Below are positions 1 to 7,531 of a stretch of DNA of 12,985 bases, one piece after another. The notes beneath the pieces were generated by a model, which worked only from the letters and a program-made list of their open reading frames with translations, ran no database searches and was not told the origin of the DNA. The position numbers were made by a program, and so were the translations under genes. This DNA is from SKVR01 sp964589855. Lineage in GTDB: Bacteria; Bacteroidota; Bacteroidia; Bacteroidales; UBA7960. How positions within the stretch are numbered: the stretch's first letter is position 1; every line of letters starts with the position of its first letter. The stretch lies in the NCBI GenBank assembly GCA_964589855.1, contig CAZPVB010000109.1, forward strand, positions 1 to 12,985, given 5' to 3'.

Positions 1-425
1 ATCATGATAAATTTATCATCGTTTTTTACCATACCTTCTATGAATTTAATTTTCAAATCGCTACCCAGTTTGGGGGCAGGTTCCATGTCGGATTCGCTGA
101 GTTCCATTACCTCCTCTACACCATCTACCAGGGCTCCGATCTCAATTTCTTTGCCTTCCAGGCTGATGCGCAACACAATTATGCTTGTATCTACCGTATC
201 ATCGTTTATCTGAAGTCCAAATTTTAATCGTGTATCGAGCACAGGCAATACCTTCCCCCTTAGGTTAATCACTCCCCGCATATATTCAGGGGCATGGGGT
301 ATGCTTGTTATAGCCGGCATTTCGAGTATCTCAAGTACATTGGATACATTGGCGGCAAATTCCTCCTTTCCCAATCTGAAACTTAAATACGACTGTTGTT
401 TTTTTTCTTTTTTGCTTTCCTCCAT
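1..425 (-). CDS. cheW: CheW-like chemotaxis coupling protein (3' end beyond window)
   Basis: Read on the minus strand from ATG at 425, the frame stays open for 141 codons to the left edge, so the C-terminus is missing, probably by only a few dozen residues or fewer. After a lysine-rich N-terminus (residues 4-9) it has the CheW fold signatures: YLSFRLGKEEFA (13-24), a strongly CheW-like stretch with RGVINLRGKVLPVLD (50-64), and GALVDGVEEVMEL (97-109), the second SH3-like half. In the family, CheW is a cytoplasmic adaptor linking methyl-accepting chemoreceptors to the histidine kinase CheA. No cheA, cheY or receptor gene lies in the window, so partners must be elsewhere or just past the left edge. 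No good Shine-Dalgarno precedes the ATG, only an A-rich stretch. The gene is separated from the upstream transglycosylase gene by a strong terminator, so it probably has its own promoter. A CheV-type fusion cannot be excluded because the end is cut off. Confidence 0.9.
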   Translation of the reverse strand, partial: MEESKKEKKQQSYLSFRLGKEEFAANVSNVLEILEMPAITSIPHAPEYMRGVINLRGKVLPVLDTRLKFGLQINDDTVDTSIIVLRISLEGKEIEIGALVDGVEEVMELSESDMEPAPKLGSDLKIKFIEGMVKNDDKFIM

Positions 426-504
426 AATTTTTCTTTTTGTAAAAAAAGCTATCCAACCTCTATAGTCAGCTCCTTTTTGTTATTATTAAGTGTTTTTTTT
501 AAGT

Positions 505-561
505 AAATCAGCATTGTGGGTTTTCCTCAATGTTGTTTTTTTGAAAATGTAATGCTGATTT
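505..561 (-). repeat. Inverted repeat in the cheW upstream region
   Basis: The arms AAATCAGCATT (505-515) and AATGCTGATTT (551-561) are perfect 11-bp complements. Inside the 35-nt loop a second pair, TTTTC (521-525) and GAAAA (543-547), could extend the structure with unpaired bases between. It lies 80-136 nt upstream of the cheW start. It could be a structured mRNA leader or a widely spaced operator; no T-tract follows either end closely enough to make it a typical terminator. Confidence 0.55.
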
Positions 562-624
562 TCAGTTTGTAAACTTATACAACTCTCAAATATCAAAAAA
601 CAGTAATACACGTAATTTTATGAC

Positions 625-662
625 TGTAAACATACTCTAGTTGCCATATGTAGATGTTTACA
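625..662. repeat. Inverted repeat, 9-bp arms
   Basis: TGTAAACAT (625-633) and ATGTTTACA (654-662) are perfect complements separated by 20 nt. It lies about 200 nt upstream of the cheW start and 55 nt past the end of the transglycosylase terminator. The spacing suits either a hairpin or a two-half-site operator for a dimeric regulator. Nothing in the sequence identifies the binding protein. Confidence 0.45.
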
Positions 663-716
663 CATAATTTCCGGGGTGATGCGGTTAACAAAGTCAGGTA
701 TCTGATCTGTAAATAC

Positions 717-755
717 AAAAAAGTCCGGTAGCATAACTTTATGATACCGGACTTT
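717..755 (-). terminator. Rho-independent terminator of the lytic transglycosylase gene
   Basis: Arms 720-730 and 745-755 form a perfect 11-bp stem containing the core TCCGGTA/TACCGGA. Inside it CATAA (732-736) and TTATG (739-743) pair again, giving a long, nearly continuous hairpin. On the minus strand the stem runs into six T residues (722-717). It lies 58 nt after the stop codon of the gene at 814-1776. The plus-strand side lacks a T-tract, so it is read as unidirectional. Confidence 0.88.
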
Positions 756-813
756 AAAATCTTTCAGGGAACTATTTTATTCTAATTGCTTTTCTCTTTA
801 ATAATACTGTTTT

Positions 814-1776
814 TCACTCAGCTTCTTCAGGTGCATTTACTGATGCAGTATCCCACAAACTATCTTTGATAATCTTTATTTCGTATACTTTACCCGATCG
901 ATTGGTAATATTACTTCTCCTGATCCATGGGTTCATGGTTTTTAATTCCTTGTAGGTGACCTGATGTTTGTGGGCAAAGGCTACCATATCTCTAATGGTG
1001 GTATCTGCTGTAACGGTGTAGTAATCAGTTGGATGGTACAAGTCATCCTCGCGAAAATGGAACCCAAATGTTTCAGGATTTTCTAAAATGGTTTTTATTG
1101 CCAGTATTCTGAAAACGTATCTCGAGGTTTCTTCATTCAGGTAAAGATCGTAATAGGAGTTCACTTTTTGTTCATTCAGTCTCCTGGATAATCCAGATCT
1201 ACCCATATTGTAGGAGGCGGCTACCAATGTCCAGTTCTCAAACTTCTCGTATGCCTTATTGAAGTATTTACAGGCAGCGCGGGTTGATTTTTCAACATGA
1301 TACCTTTCGTCAACTTCATTGTTTACCTCCAACCCCATTTCGCGTCCTGTAGTATTTAATATTTGCCAGAAACCAGTAGCTCCGGCAGGGGAAACAACAT
1401 TCATTAATCCACTTTCGATCAGCGCAAGATATTTGAAATCGTCTGGTACACCCTCTTCTTCGAGGATAGATTCAATGACAGGGAACCATTTGTGGGATCT
1501 CTTAAAAAAAAGCATGGTTTGTGATTGCCAATAAGTATTCACCAATAATTCGCGGTCAAAACGTTCTTTGATATCAAAGTTATCAACAGGAACTTTTTCA
1601 CCGGCAAAATACAAATCTTCCGGTATGGGCAATGCAAATATATTATAACCTTCTATCAATTTTTGTTTGTAGGGATCTTTCTCTTGATCTTCTTTTGCAA
1701 CTTTATCAAATGAAAGTAGATTCAAAATAAGCAAAAGCCCAATGGGGAATATGGATATTAAAAGTGTTTTTTTCAT
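814..1776 (-). CDS. MltD-like membrane-associated lytic murein transglycosylase with divergent LysM tail
   Basis: The 320-residue product is predicted to cleave the MurNAc-GlcNAc bond of peptidoglycan in the periplasm. Residues 1-22 form a Lys-Lys plus hydrophobic signal sequence or anchor; there is no lipobox cysteine, unlike E. coli MltD. The SLT (goose-lysozyme-like) domain spans about 95-225: ALIES (118-122) carries the catalytic Glu121, AGATGFWQI (131-139) is the Gly/Trp-Gln motif, and AASYNMG (186-192) matches the family's AYNAG motif. Residues 250-303 (YYTVTADTTIRDMVAF onward, then YKELKTMNPW) look like one divergent LysM domain. E. coli MltD is longer and has more LysM repeats, but short single-LysM forms are common in Bacteroidota. 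The gene is apparently monocistronic: it is transcribed divergently from aspS and ends in a strong terminator. The ATG is chosen because it directly precedes the signal sequence. No Shine-Dalgarno is seen. Confidence 0.9.
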   Translation of the reverse strand: MKKTLLISIFPIGLLLILNLLSFDKVAKEDQEKDPYKQKLIEGYNIFALPIPEDLYFAGEKVPVDNFDIKERFDRELLVNTYWQSQTMLFFKRSHKWFPVIESILEEEGVPDDFKYLALIESGLMNVVSPAGATGFWQILNTTGREMGLEVNNEVDERYHVEKSTRAACKYFNKAYEKFENWTLVAASYNMGRSGLSRRLNEQKVNSYYDLYLNEETSRYVFRILAIKTILENPETFGFHFREDDLYHPTDYYTVTADTTIRDMVAFAHKHQVTYKELKTMNPWIRRSNITNRSGKVYEIKIIKDSLWDTASVNAPEEAE

Positions 1777-1979
1777 GGTAACATAGTATAAAATTTACTT
1801 ATTCTGTGATTTGAATATCACTCATCCATCTACATAAATAAAAATCGTTGTTCATTTGTGATCTTTTTTTGGCAAGCAGGCAATTAAACTAATCGTTTTT
1901 ATTGTGTATTGTACATTGAAAACAAATGATCTTTATTTGATCTGAAAACTGAGTTGTTTGCTTTTATATTGCAAATATC

Positions 1980-2013
1980 GTACAAAAAGATAATTTATTT
2001 TGATTTGTACAAA
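1980..2013. repeat. GTACAAA motif cluster (direct and inverted)
   Basis: GTACAAA occurs at 1980-1986, its complement TTTGTAC at 2004-2010, and GTACAAA again at 2007-2013; the last two overlap to form the palindrome TTTGTACAAA (2004-2013). A further TTGTACA lies nearby around 1909-1915. Such an arrangement could be an operator, but AT-rich spacers produce such words by chance fairly often. Confidence 0.35.
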
Positions 2014-2313
2014 AATAAAGACTTTACTGTTGCATAAATTACGTTAATAGATTGTTTTTTTCTTCCATTCAATTTGCAGATATTACCCGGTAAAACAGTG
2101 TGTTTTTTTTACTTTATGAATTCAATAGTGATCGATAAAAATATATACTTCCAATTAATGAGTTTTAGGTAAACTTCTCATGAGATTAGAAACGATAAAC
2201 AATTTTCTTATGGAAAAGAAGACATATTGACAACTTTACCAGAAACTACTATGTAACTTTCTGAAAAGGATGGGGGCGGTTTTATGGAGCAGACCTAAAA
2301 GCATTTATTTTAC

Positions 2314-2321
2314 TAACTTTG
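2314..2321 (+). promoter_or_regulatory. Probable -7 element of the aspS promoter
   Basis: TAACTTTG matches the Bacteroidota housekeeping sigma -7 consensus TAnnTTTG exactly. It ends 28 nt before the aspS ATG, which would give a leader of roughly 20-25 nt. No TTG of the -33 element is found 19-21 nt upstream, so recognition would rest on the -7 box. Confidence 0.55.
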
Positions 2322-2349
2322 CGCCCTGAAAATAAAACTTATTCAGATT

Positions 2350-4119
2350 ATGATGAGAACACATACATGTGGTGAATTAAGACTACAAGACGCCGGGAAA
2401 ACGGTAACCCTTTGCGGGTGGATAAAAAGATCAAGAGACCTGGGTGGAATGACTTTTATTGATCTGCGTGACAGATATGGCATTACCCAGCTGGCCTTTA
2501 ACATGGAAACCCAACCAGACCTTTGTGAGAAAGCAAGACAATTGGGGCGCGAATATGTTGTGAAAACGATGGGTGAGGTAGTGGAACGAAGCAGCAAAAA
2601 TAAAAAAAATCCTACGGGCGATGTTGAGATTATTGTGCATGATCTGCAGATTCTCAGTCCTTCAAAACTACCCCCCTTTACTATAGAGGATGATACCGAT
2701 GGGGGAGACGACCTCAGAATGAGATACCGGTACCTTGATCTGAGAAGAGATATGGTGAGAAAAAGTCTGGAGATCAGACACCAAATGTCAGTGGAGATCA
2801 GAAATTATCTGAGTAAGAAGGGTTTTCTTGAGGTAGAAACTCCCGTGCTTATCAAATCTACACCTGAGGGAGCCCGCGATTTTCTGGTGCCCTCAAGAAT
2901 GAATCCCGGACAATTTTATGCCTTGCCTCAATCTCCTCAAACCTTCAAACAACTGCTCATGGTTGGGGGGTTCGACAGATATTTTCAGGTTGTGAAATGC
3001 TTCAGAGATGAAGACCTGCGTGCCGATCGTCAACCCGAATTTACGCAGATAGATTGTGAAATGTCATTTGTTGACCGGGATGATATTCTTCAGACTTTTG
3101 AAGGATTGGCAAAGCACCTCTTTAAATCCATTAAAAACAGCCAGGATATCAACTTTGAAAGAATGACCTACGATGATGCATTGAAATATTATGGAACCGA
3201 CAAACCAGATACCCGTTTCGCTATGCGCTTTGTCGAATTGAATGATCTGGCACAGAACAATGGTTTTAAGGTTTTTGATGATGCACAGCTGGTAGTGGGG
3301 TTTAACGCAGAAAAGTGTGCCCAATATACCCGCAAGCAACTTGATGAACTTACAAACTGGGTAAAACGCCCTCAGGTAGGGGCCAAAGGATTGGTTTATG
3401 TTAAATGCAATGAAGATGGATCTTTTAAATCATCGGTAGATAAGTTTTTCGATCAGGAAAAACTTGCATCCTGGGCGCAACGCATGAATGCAAAACCAGG
3501 TGATCTGCTTTTGATCTTATCCGGTGAAGTAGCGCATACCCGGAAAGCATTGGGTGAATTAAGAATCGAAATGGGCAAAAGACTTGGATTGCGCAATCCT
3601 GATAAGTTTTCTTGTCTTTGGGTGGTCGACTTTCCTCTCCTGGAATGGGATGAAGAAGAACAACGCTTTTTTGCCATGCATCATCCCTTTACCTCACCCG
3701 TTGAAGAAGACTTTGATAAAATGGACACCGAACCCGCTTCTGTGCGTGCAAATGCTTACGATATGGTGATCAACGGCGTGGAAATTGGAGGCGGTTCCAT
3801 CAGGATACACGACACCAAAATCCAGCAAAAAATGTTTAAAATTCTTGGATTTACCGAACAGGAGGCACAAAACCAGTTCGGATTTTTACTCGATGCTTTT
3901 CAGTATGGTGCCCCACCACATGGAGGCGTGGCCTTTGGATTCGACAGATGGTGCTCCCTATTTGGCGGTTCTGATTCTATCAGAGATTACATTGCTTTCC
4001 CAAAAAATAATTCGGGCAGAGATGTGATGATAGACAGTCCTTCCCCCGTTGATCAGAAACAACTTGAAGAACTGGGATTGCAATTGCGATCCGCGAAATC
4101 TTCAACACAGAAATTATAA
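2350..4119 (+). CDS. aspS: Aspartate-tRNA ligase (AspRS), bacterial type
   Basis: This 589-residue class IIb aminoacyl-tRNA synthetase activates aspartate with ATP and charges tRNA-Asp in the cytoplasm. Domain order is normal for bacterial AspRS: an OB-fold anticodon-binding domain (about 1-105, with WIKRSRDLGGMTFIDLRDR at 24-42), then the catalytic core with YRYLDLRR (126-133), motif 1 (PEGARDFLVPSR at 172-183), QSPQTFKQLL (194-203) and motif 2 (FRDEDLRADRQPEFTQID, 218-235). The bacterial GAD insertion follows at roughly 290-420. Motif 3 near the C-terminus contains GGVAFGFDRW. The length is as expected for the family. Leu31 at the RDL-G position, rather than His, resembles discriminating enzymes, but that is only a hint. 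The start at 2350 (Met-Met-Arg-Thr-His-Thr) puts the N-terminus where relatives begin. The gene is followed after 10 nt by the ABC-F gene, so co-transcription is likely. Confidence 0.98.
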   Translation: MMRTHTCGELRLQDAGKTVTLCGWIKRSRDLGGMTFIDLRDRYGITQLAFNMETQPDLCEKARQLGREYVVKTMGEVVERSSKNKKNPTGDVEIIVHDLQILSPSKLPPFTIEDDTDGGDDLRMRYRYLDLRRDMVRKSLEIRHQMSVEIRNYLSKKGFLEVETPVLIKSTPEGARDFLVPSRMNPGQFYALPQSPQTFKQLLMVGGFDRYFQVVKCFRDEDLRADRQPEFTQIDCEMSFVDRDDILQTFEGLAKHLFKSIKNSQDINFERMTYDDALKYYGTDKPDTRFAMRFVELNDLAQNNGFKVFDDAQLVVGFNAEKCAQYTRKQLDELTNWVKRPQVGAKGLVYVKCNEDGSFKSSVDKFFDQEKLASWAQRMNAKPGDLLLILSGEVAHTRKALGELRIEMGKRLGLRNPDKFSCLWVVDFPLLEWDEEEQRFFAMHHPFTSPVEEDFDKMDTEPASVRANAYDMVINGVEIGGGSIRIHDTKIQQKMFKILGFTEQEAQNQFGFLLDAFQYGAPPHGGVAFGFDRWCSLFGGSDSIRDYIAFPKNNSGRDVMIDSPSPVDQKQLEELGLQLRSAKSSTQKL

Positions 4120-4129
4120 AGCAATTTGT

Positions 4130-6079
4130 ATGCTATCTGTAAATAATATTTCCGTTCAGTTTAACGGCGAATTTCTATTTGAAAATATCTCCTACATCGT
4201 AAATAAACGCGATCGTATTGGATTGGTAGGGAAAAATGGTGCCGGTAAAACAACCATGTTGCGTATTATATCCGGACAATTTACCCCCGAATCAGGGCAG
4301 ATAGTGAAACCTTCCGGTTTTACCATTGGGTATTTGCCACAAGAGATGAAACTCAGAAGTACTAAACCTTTGCTGGAAGAGACCTTTAGTGCTTTTGCCG
4401 AGGCCAATGCACTGGAAAATCAAATTAATCATTTAACCCAACAGATTGCGCAACGCGAAGATTTCGAATCAGCAGAATATCAAAAACTCATCGACGATCT
4501 TGCTTTTGCCAATGAAAGGTATGACCTGATCGGGGGTGATACCAGAAAGGCAAAAGCAGAAAAAGTATTATTGGGATTGGGGTTTGAAAGAGATGATTTT
4601 TCCAAACCCATGTCGGAGTATAGTGGTGGATGGCAGATGAGGGTAGAATTGGCCAAAATTCTTCTGCAAAACCCCGATTTGCTCTTACTTGACGAACCTA
4701 CCAATCATCTCGATATTGAATCTATTCAATGGATGGAGGGATTTTTGGCAGACTATTCAGGTGCGCTCATCCTGATCTCGCACGACAGGGCTTTTCTTGA
4801 CAATGTAACCAAAAGGACCATTGAAGTTACCAACGGTAAAATTTATGACTACAAAGCGGCTTTTTCTGATTATGAGATCTTGCGCCAGGAAAGATTAGAA
4901 CAGGAATCCTCAGAATTTGCCAATCAACAGCGCGAGATTGAGCAAATAGAGCGTTTTATCACCCGTTTCCGGGCAAAAGCAACCAAAGCCAAACAGGTGC
5001 AATCCAGAATAAAATTGTTGGAAAAAATGGATCGGATAGAAGTGGATGAACCTGATATGGCAGGCATTCATTTCCGCTTCAACCAGGCTCCTCCTTCAGG
5101 TAAAGTTGTTTTGGAAGCAGAAAACATATCAAAAAGCTATGGTGAGAAAAAGGTGTTGGAGAACCTCAACTTTCTTGTTAGCAGAGGCGAACGAATTGCT
5201 TTTGTAGGTAGAAATGGCGAAGGAAAAACAACACTTTCCCGTATTATTATTGATGAACTGCATCATGAAGGAAATTTGGTGAAAGGACATAATGTTGTTA
5301 TCGGATATTATGCCCAAAACCAGGCAGAGTTTCTGGATGGTGAAAAAACAGTTTTCCAGACACTCGATGACATTGCTGTGGGCGATGTAAGAACTCGTAT
5401 CCGAAATATTCTTGGTGGTTTTCTTTTTCAGGGCGATGAGGTAGATAAGAAAGTAAAAGTGCTTTCCGGGGGCGAAAAATCAAGATTGGCTATTGCACGG
5501 CTGTTGCTCTCTCCGGTAAATGTGCTGGTTCTTGATGAGCCAACCAATCACCTGGATATGAGGTCGAAAGATATTCTTAAAAGTGCGTTGCTGCAGTTTG
5601 AGGGTACGGTTATTATTGTTAGCCACGACCGTGACTTTCTGCAGTCGCTTACTACCCGAATCTTTGAATTCAGAAACAGGAAAATAAAAGAATATCTCGG
5701 TGATATTTATGACTTTATAGAAAAACGAAATTTAAGCAATCTGGCAGACCTGAATCAAAAAAAGCAAAAATCACAAAATGCCAAAAATAGTGCTACATCT
5801 GAAAACAAACAGCAGTGGGAAAAGAAAAAGGAGTTGGAAAAAAGAAAAAGAAAGATTGATACTAATATCAGCCGCATTGAAAAGGATGTAAGTGAACTGG
5901 AAGAAAAACTTTCAAAACTTGAATCTTATCTGTCTGATCCCTCACAAATAGAAGACAAAAGCCAATATAATAAGATACTAAACGATTATTCGGCATTGAA
6001 AAGAGAGGTGGAAATAAAAGAGAGCAAGTGGGAAAAATTGCACCATGAACTGGAAGACCTGGAAAAGGTTACCCTTTAA
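4130..6079 (+). CDS. ABC-F family ATPase (ribosome-associated translation factor type)
   Basis: The 649-residue product has two ATPase cassettes and no membrane segments, the ABC-F layout. Cassette 1: Walker A GKNGAGKTT (34-42), signature SGGWQ (165-169), Walker B LLLLDEP with Glu189, SHDR (217-220). Residues about 240-320 form the inter-domain linker, rich in Arg/Lys and Glu, that in characterised members reaches towards the ribosomal E/P site. Cassette 2: Walker A GRNGEGKTT (360-368), LSGGEKSR (445-452), VLVLDEP with Glu470, SHD (498-500). A charged C-terminal coiled coil (about 560-645) resembles the Uup/YdiF-like subgroup rather than EttA. Known members relieve stalled or badly positioned ribosomes, and some protect against antibiotics; which role applies here cannot be told from sequence. 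I chose ATG at 4130 (MLSVNNISVQF) because the family motif begins there; an in-frame ATG at 4049 would overlap the end of aspS and add an unrelated 27 residues. Confidence 0.93.
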   Translation: MLSVNNISVQFNGEFLFENISYIVNKRDRIGLVGKNGAGKTTMLRIISGQFTPESGQIVKPSGFTIGYLPQEMKLRSTKPLLEETFSAFAEANALENQINHLTQQIAQREDFESAEYQKLIDDLAFANERYDLIGGDTRKAKAEKVLLGLGFERDDFSKPMSEYSGGWQMRVELAKILLQNPDLLLLDEPTNHLDIESIQWMEGFLADYSGALILISHDRAFLDNVTKRTIEVTNGKIYDYKAAFSDYEILRQERLEQESSEFANQQREIEQIERFITRFRAKATKAKQVQSRIKLLEKMDRIEVDEPDMAGIHFRFNQAPPSGKVVLEAENISKSYGEKKVLENLNFLVSRGERIAFVGRNGEGKTTLSRIIIDELHHEGNLVKGHNVVIGYYAQNQAEFLDGEKTVFQTLDDIAVGDVRTRIRNILGGFLFQGDEVDKKVKVLSGGEKSRLAIARLLLSPVNVLVLDEPTNHLDMRSKDILKSALLQFEGTVIIVSHDRDFLQSLTTRIFEFRNRKIKEYLGDIYDFIEKRNLSNLADLNQKKQKSQNAKNSATSENKQQWEKKKELEKRKRKIDTNISRIEKDVSELEEKLSKLESYLSDPSQIEDKSQYNKILNDYSALKREVEIKESKWEKLHHELEDLEKVTL

Positions 6080-6080
6080 A

Positions 6081-6728
6081 TTAAATCTTTACGATCTTTT
6101 GTTTGATGGCATAGACGACCAGTTCGGCTGTGCTGTTTTTTTTGAGTTTTTTCATGATGTTTGATTTATGGGCTTCAACTGTTCTTACGCTGATATGAAG
6201 CTTGTCTGCCATCTGCTGATTGGTATATCCTTTGGTAATGGCTTGCAAAATCTCTATCTCCCTGTCGGTAAGCCGATTGTTTTGTCCGTCTTTCTTGTTT
6301 TTGCTCTTCAGGAAGTTTTCAATCAGTATTTCCGAAACAAACCCTTTGCTGTAATGATCGCCTTGCACAACTGTATGGATGGCTTCTATGAGTTGCCCGG
6401 GTTTGAAATTCTTGGGTACGTATGCCATTGCGCCTGCTTCAAATCCTGTTACAATCACATTTTCACTTACACTTGATGAGTGCAATACAACCTTTATGTT
6501 CGGATATTCAGTGGTTATTTTTTTTGTGAGTTGAATACCATCAATTCCAGGTAAGATGATATCAAGTATTACTACATCTGGTTTGTTTGATTTTACTTTT
6601 TCGTATGCTTCCTCACCATCGCTTGCTACCCCTACAAGTTTTATGTCGGGGATTTTCGAAAATATCTGACGTGCTGCCAAAACGATCAGGTCATGGTCAT
6701 CAACAACAAGTACTTTTATTTTTTCCAT
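6081..6728 (-). CDS. NarL/LuxR-type DNA-binding response regulator
   Basis: The 215-residue product has an N-terminal receiver domain (1-120) and a C-terminal LuxR-type helix-turn-helix (about 152-210). Receiver residues are intact: acidic pair Asp10/Asp11, phosphoacceptor Asp56 in VILDIILPG, a Ser in the switch position (HSSS, 83-86) and Lys106 in YVPK. The DNA-binding domain carries LTDREIEILQAITKGYTNQQ (153-172) and VRTVEAHKSNIMKKL (181-195), the canonical recognition-helix region. It should be phosphorylated by a histidine kinase and act as a cytoplasmic dimeric transcription factor, but no kinase gene is in the window, so it is an orphan here. Its stop codon is separated from the stop of the opposing ABC-F gene by one nucleotide. 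An 854-nt spacer lies upstream of its start and may hold its control region. Target genes and stimulus are unknown. Confidence 0.93.
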   Translation of the reverse strand: MEKIKVLVVDDHDLIVLAARQIFSKIPDIKLVGVASDGEEAYEKVKSNKPDVVILDIILPGIDGIQLTKKITTEYPNIKVVLHSSSVSENVIVTGFEAGAMAYVPKNFKPGQLIEAIHTVVQGDHYSKGFVSEILIENFLKSKNKKDGQNNRLTDREIEILQAITKGYTNQQMADKLHISVRTVEAHKSNIMKKLKKNSTAELVVYAIKQKIVKI

Positions 6729-6880
6729 TATATGTTGTAAAAATATATTTTAAATCGTATTCTTTTTTCGGAAATTCCAAAAAAGATAATATTTTCTGAT
6801 CCTACAGCAAATATTAAATGACAGTTTCCGTCCTTCCACTCATATCTAAATAATTACAAGAAGTTGGAAGTCAATACATG

Positions 6881-6888
6881 CAAAATTA
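6881..6888 (-). promoter_or_regulatory. Possible -7 element for the response regulator gene
   Basis: On the minus strand this reads TAATTTTG, matching TAnnTTTG. It is 153 nt upstream of the response regulator ATG. No TTG is found at -33 spacing, and such words are frequent in AT-rich DNA, so support is weak. Confidence 0.22.
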
Positions 6889-7309
6889 CGAAAAATAATG
6901 ATAAACGCATTTGCTTTTCCTCTCTCACTATAAGATTGTTAATAAAATGCAGGGGTGAGGCAGAATTAATTTCTAAATTAACAAAAAAGAACTTTTAGTA
7001 GTAGCAAATTTTATCTAATCATCAAAATTTTGGCACGTAAATAATTTCAAAAATTTTAATTGGTATTTATGTCAAACCAAACGGATTGGTGTAAGAAAAC
7101 TTCATCGGTAGAAATAACCATATTTTCAATTTCTTACCGCACAGCAATACTTAAAACATAAAGAAAATTTTCATATAAGGAAAAGATAATGAATATATAA
7201 GATGAGATGTGCACGATTATGCTTTAGAAACTTAAGACAAAAAAGATTTATGCGCACACTCCGAAAAAAAGTTGAAGAGTAATTTGCAAAATTTCATGTT
7301 TTTAATTGT

Positions 7310-7328
7310 TTGAATATCAGATATTCAA
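7310..7328. repeat. Perfect 19-bp palindrome (operator-like)
   Basis: TTGAATATC (7310-7318) and GATATTCAA (7320-7328) are exact complements around a single central A. Symmetry of this length with a 1-nt centre suits a site for a dimeric DNA-binding protein better than an RNA hairpin, which would need a larger loop. It lies 582 nt upstream of the response regulator start and 255 nt downstream of the ABC permease stop. Confidence 0.5.
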
Positions 7329-7336
7329 CTTAGTGT

Positions 7337-7354
7337 CAATTTGTGCAATTTGCG
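7337..7354. repeat. Tandem 9-nt duplication
   Basis: CAATTTGTG (7337-7345) is followed directly by CAATTTGCG (7346-7354), differing at one base. It starts 8 nt after the palindrome ends. It may be a duplicated binding half-site or simple slippage. Confidence 0.35.
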
Positions 7355-7531
7355 GAAAATATACTTTTTTTAGTCTAAACTTATTTATTAATTTCCAGAT
7401 TACTAATTATTGTCAGCAAGAAAACACTTATTTTTTGTGTCTTTGATAAGAAATGGTGAAAGACAAGGCTTTCAAAGTTTTTGAATCTAAGGGGTTTACC
7501 TTTCGTAAATGACTGATTTAAAAACGAGAAT

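Larger units (their letters stand above)
426..813. other. 388-nt spacer between the transglycosylase and cheW genes
   Basis: No gene is convincing here. From right to left, i.e. in the direction of transcription of both flanking genes, it holds the short 3' untranslated stretch of the transglycosylase gene, its terminator (717-755), an inverted repeat at 625-662 and a larger one at 505-561, then the A-rich leader of cheW. I found no clear TAnnTTTG -7 element on the minus strand for cheW. Confidence 0.6.
1777..2349. other. 573-nt divergent spacer between the transglycosylase gene and aspS
   Basis: No gene is supported. The spacer is AT-rich and must contain the promoters of both divergent genes. 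On the aspS side a perfect -7 element lies at 2314-2321, and a near match TAACTTTC occurs at 2254-2261. GTACAAA motifs cluster at 1980-2013. On the minus strand TATTTTTG (2017-2010) fits the -7 consensus, but it is 234 nt from the transglycosylase start, lies in AT-rich sequence and has no TTG at the right distance. Confidence 0.6.

Noticed and set aside
2010..2017. TATTTTTG on the minus strand as a -7 element for the transglycosylase gene
   Set aside because: It is 234 nt from the start codon, in AT-rich sequence, with no TTG at the -33 position.
2116..2172. 18-codon frame upstream of aspS (MNSIVIDKNIYFQLMSFR), possible leader peptide
   Set aside because: It lies upstream of the likely aspS promoter, has no Asp codon cluster and no attenuator hairpin; chance is the simplest explanation.
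4049..4129. N-terminal extension of the ABC-F protein starting at an ATG inside aspS
   Set aside because: The extra 27 residues are the out-of-frame reading of the aspS end; the family-typical N-terminus starts at 4130.
7031..7044. TGGCACG resembling a sigma-54 -24 element
   Set aside because: The -12 element (TTGC at the correct spacing) is absent; the sequence there reads TAAT, and no enhancer-dependent regulator is in view.
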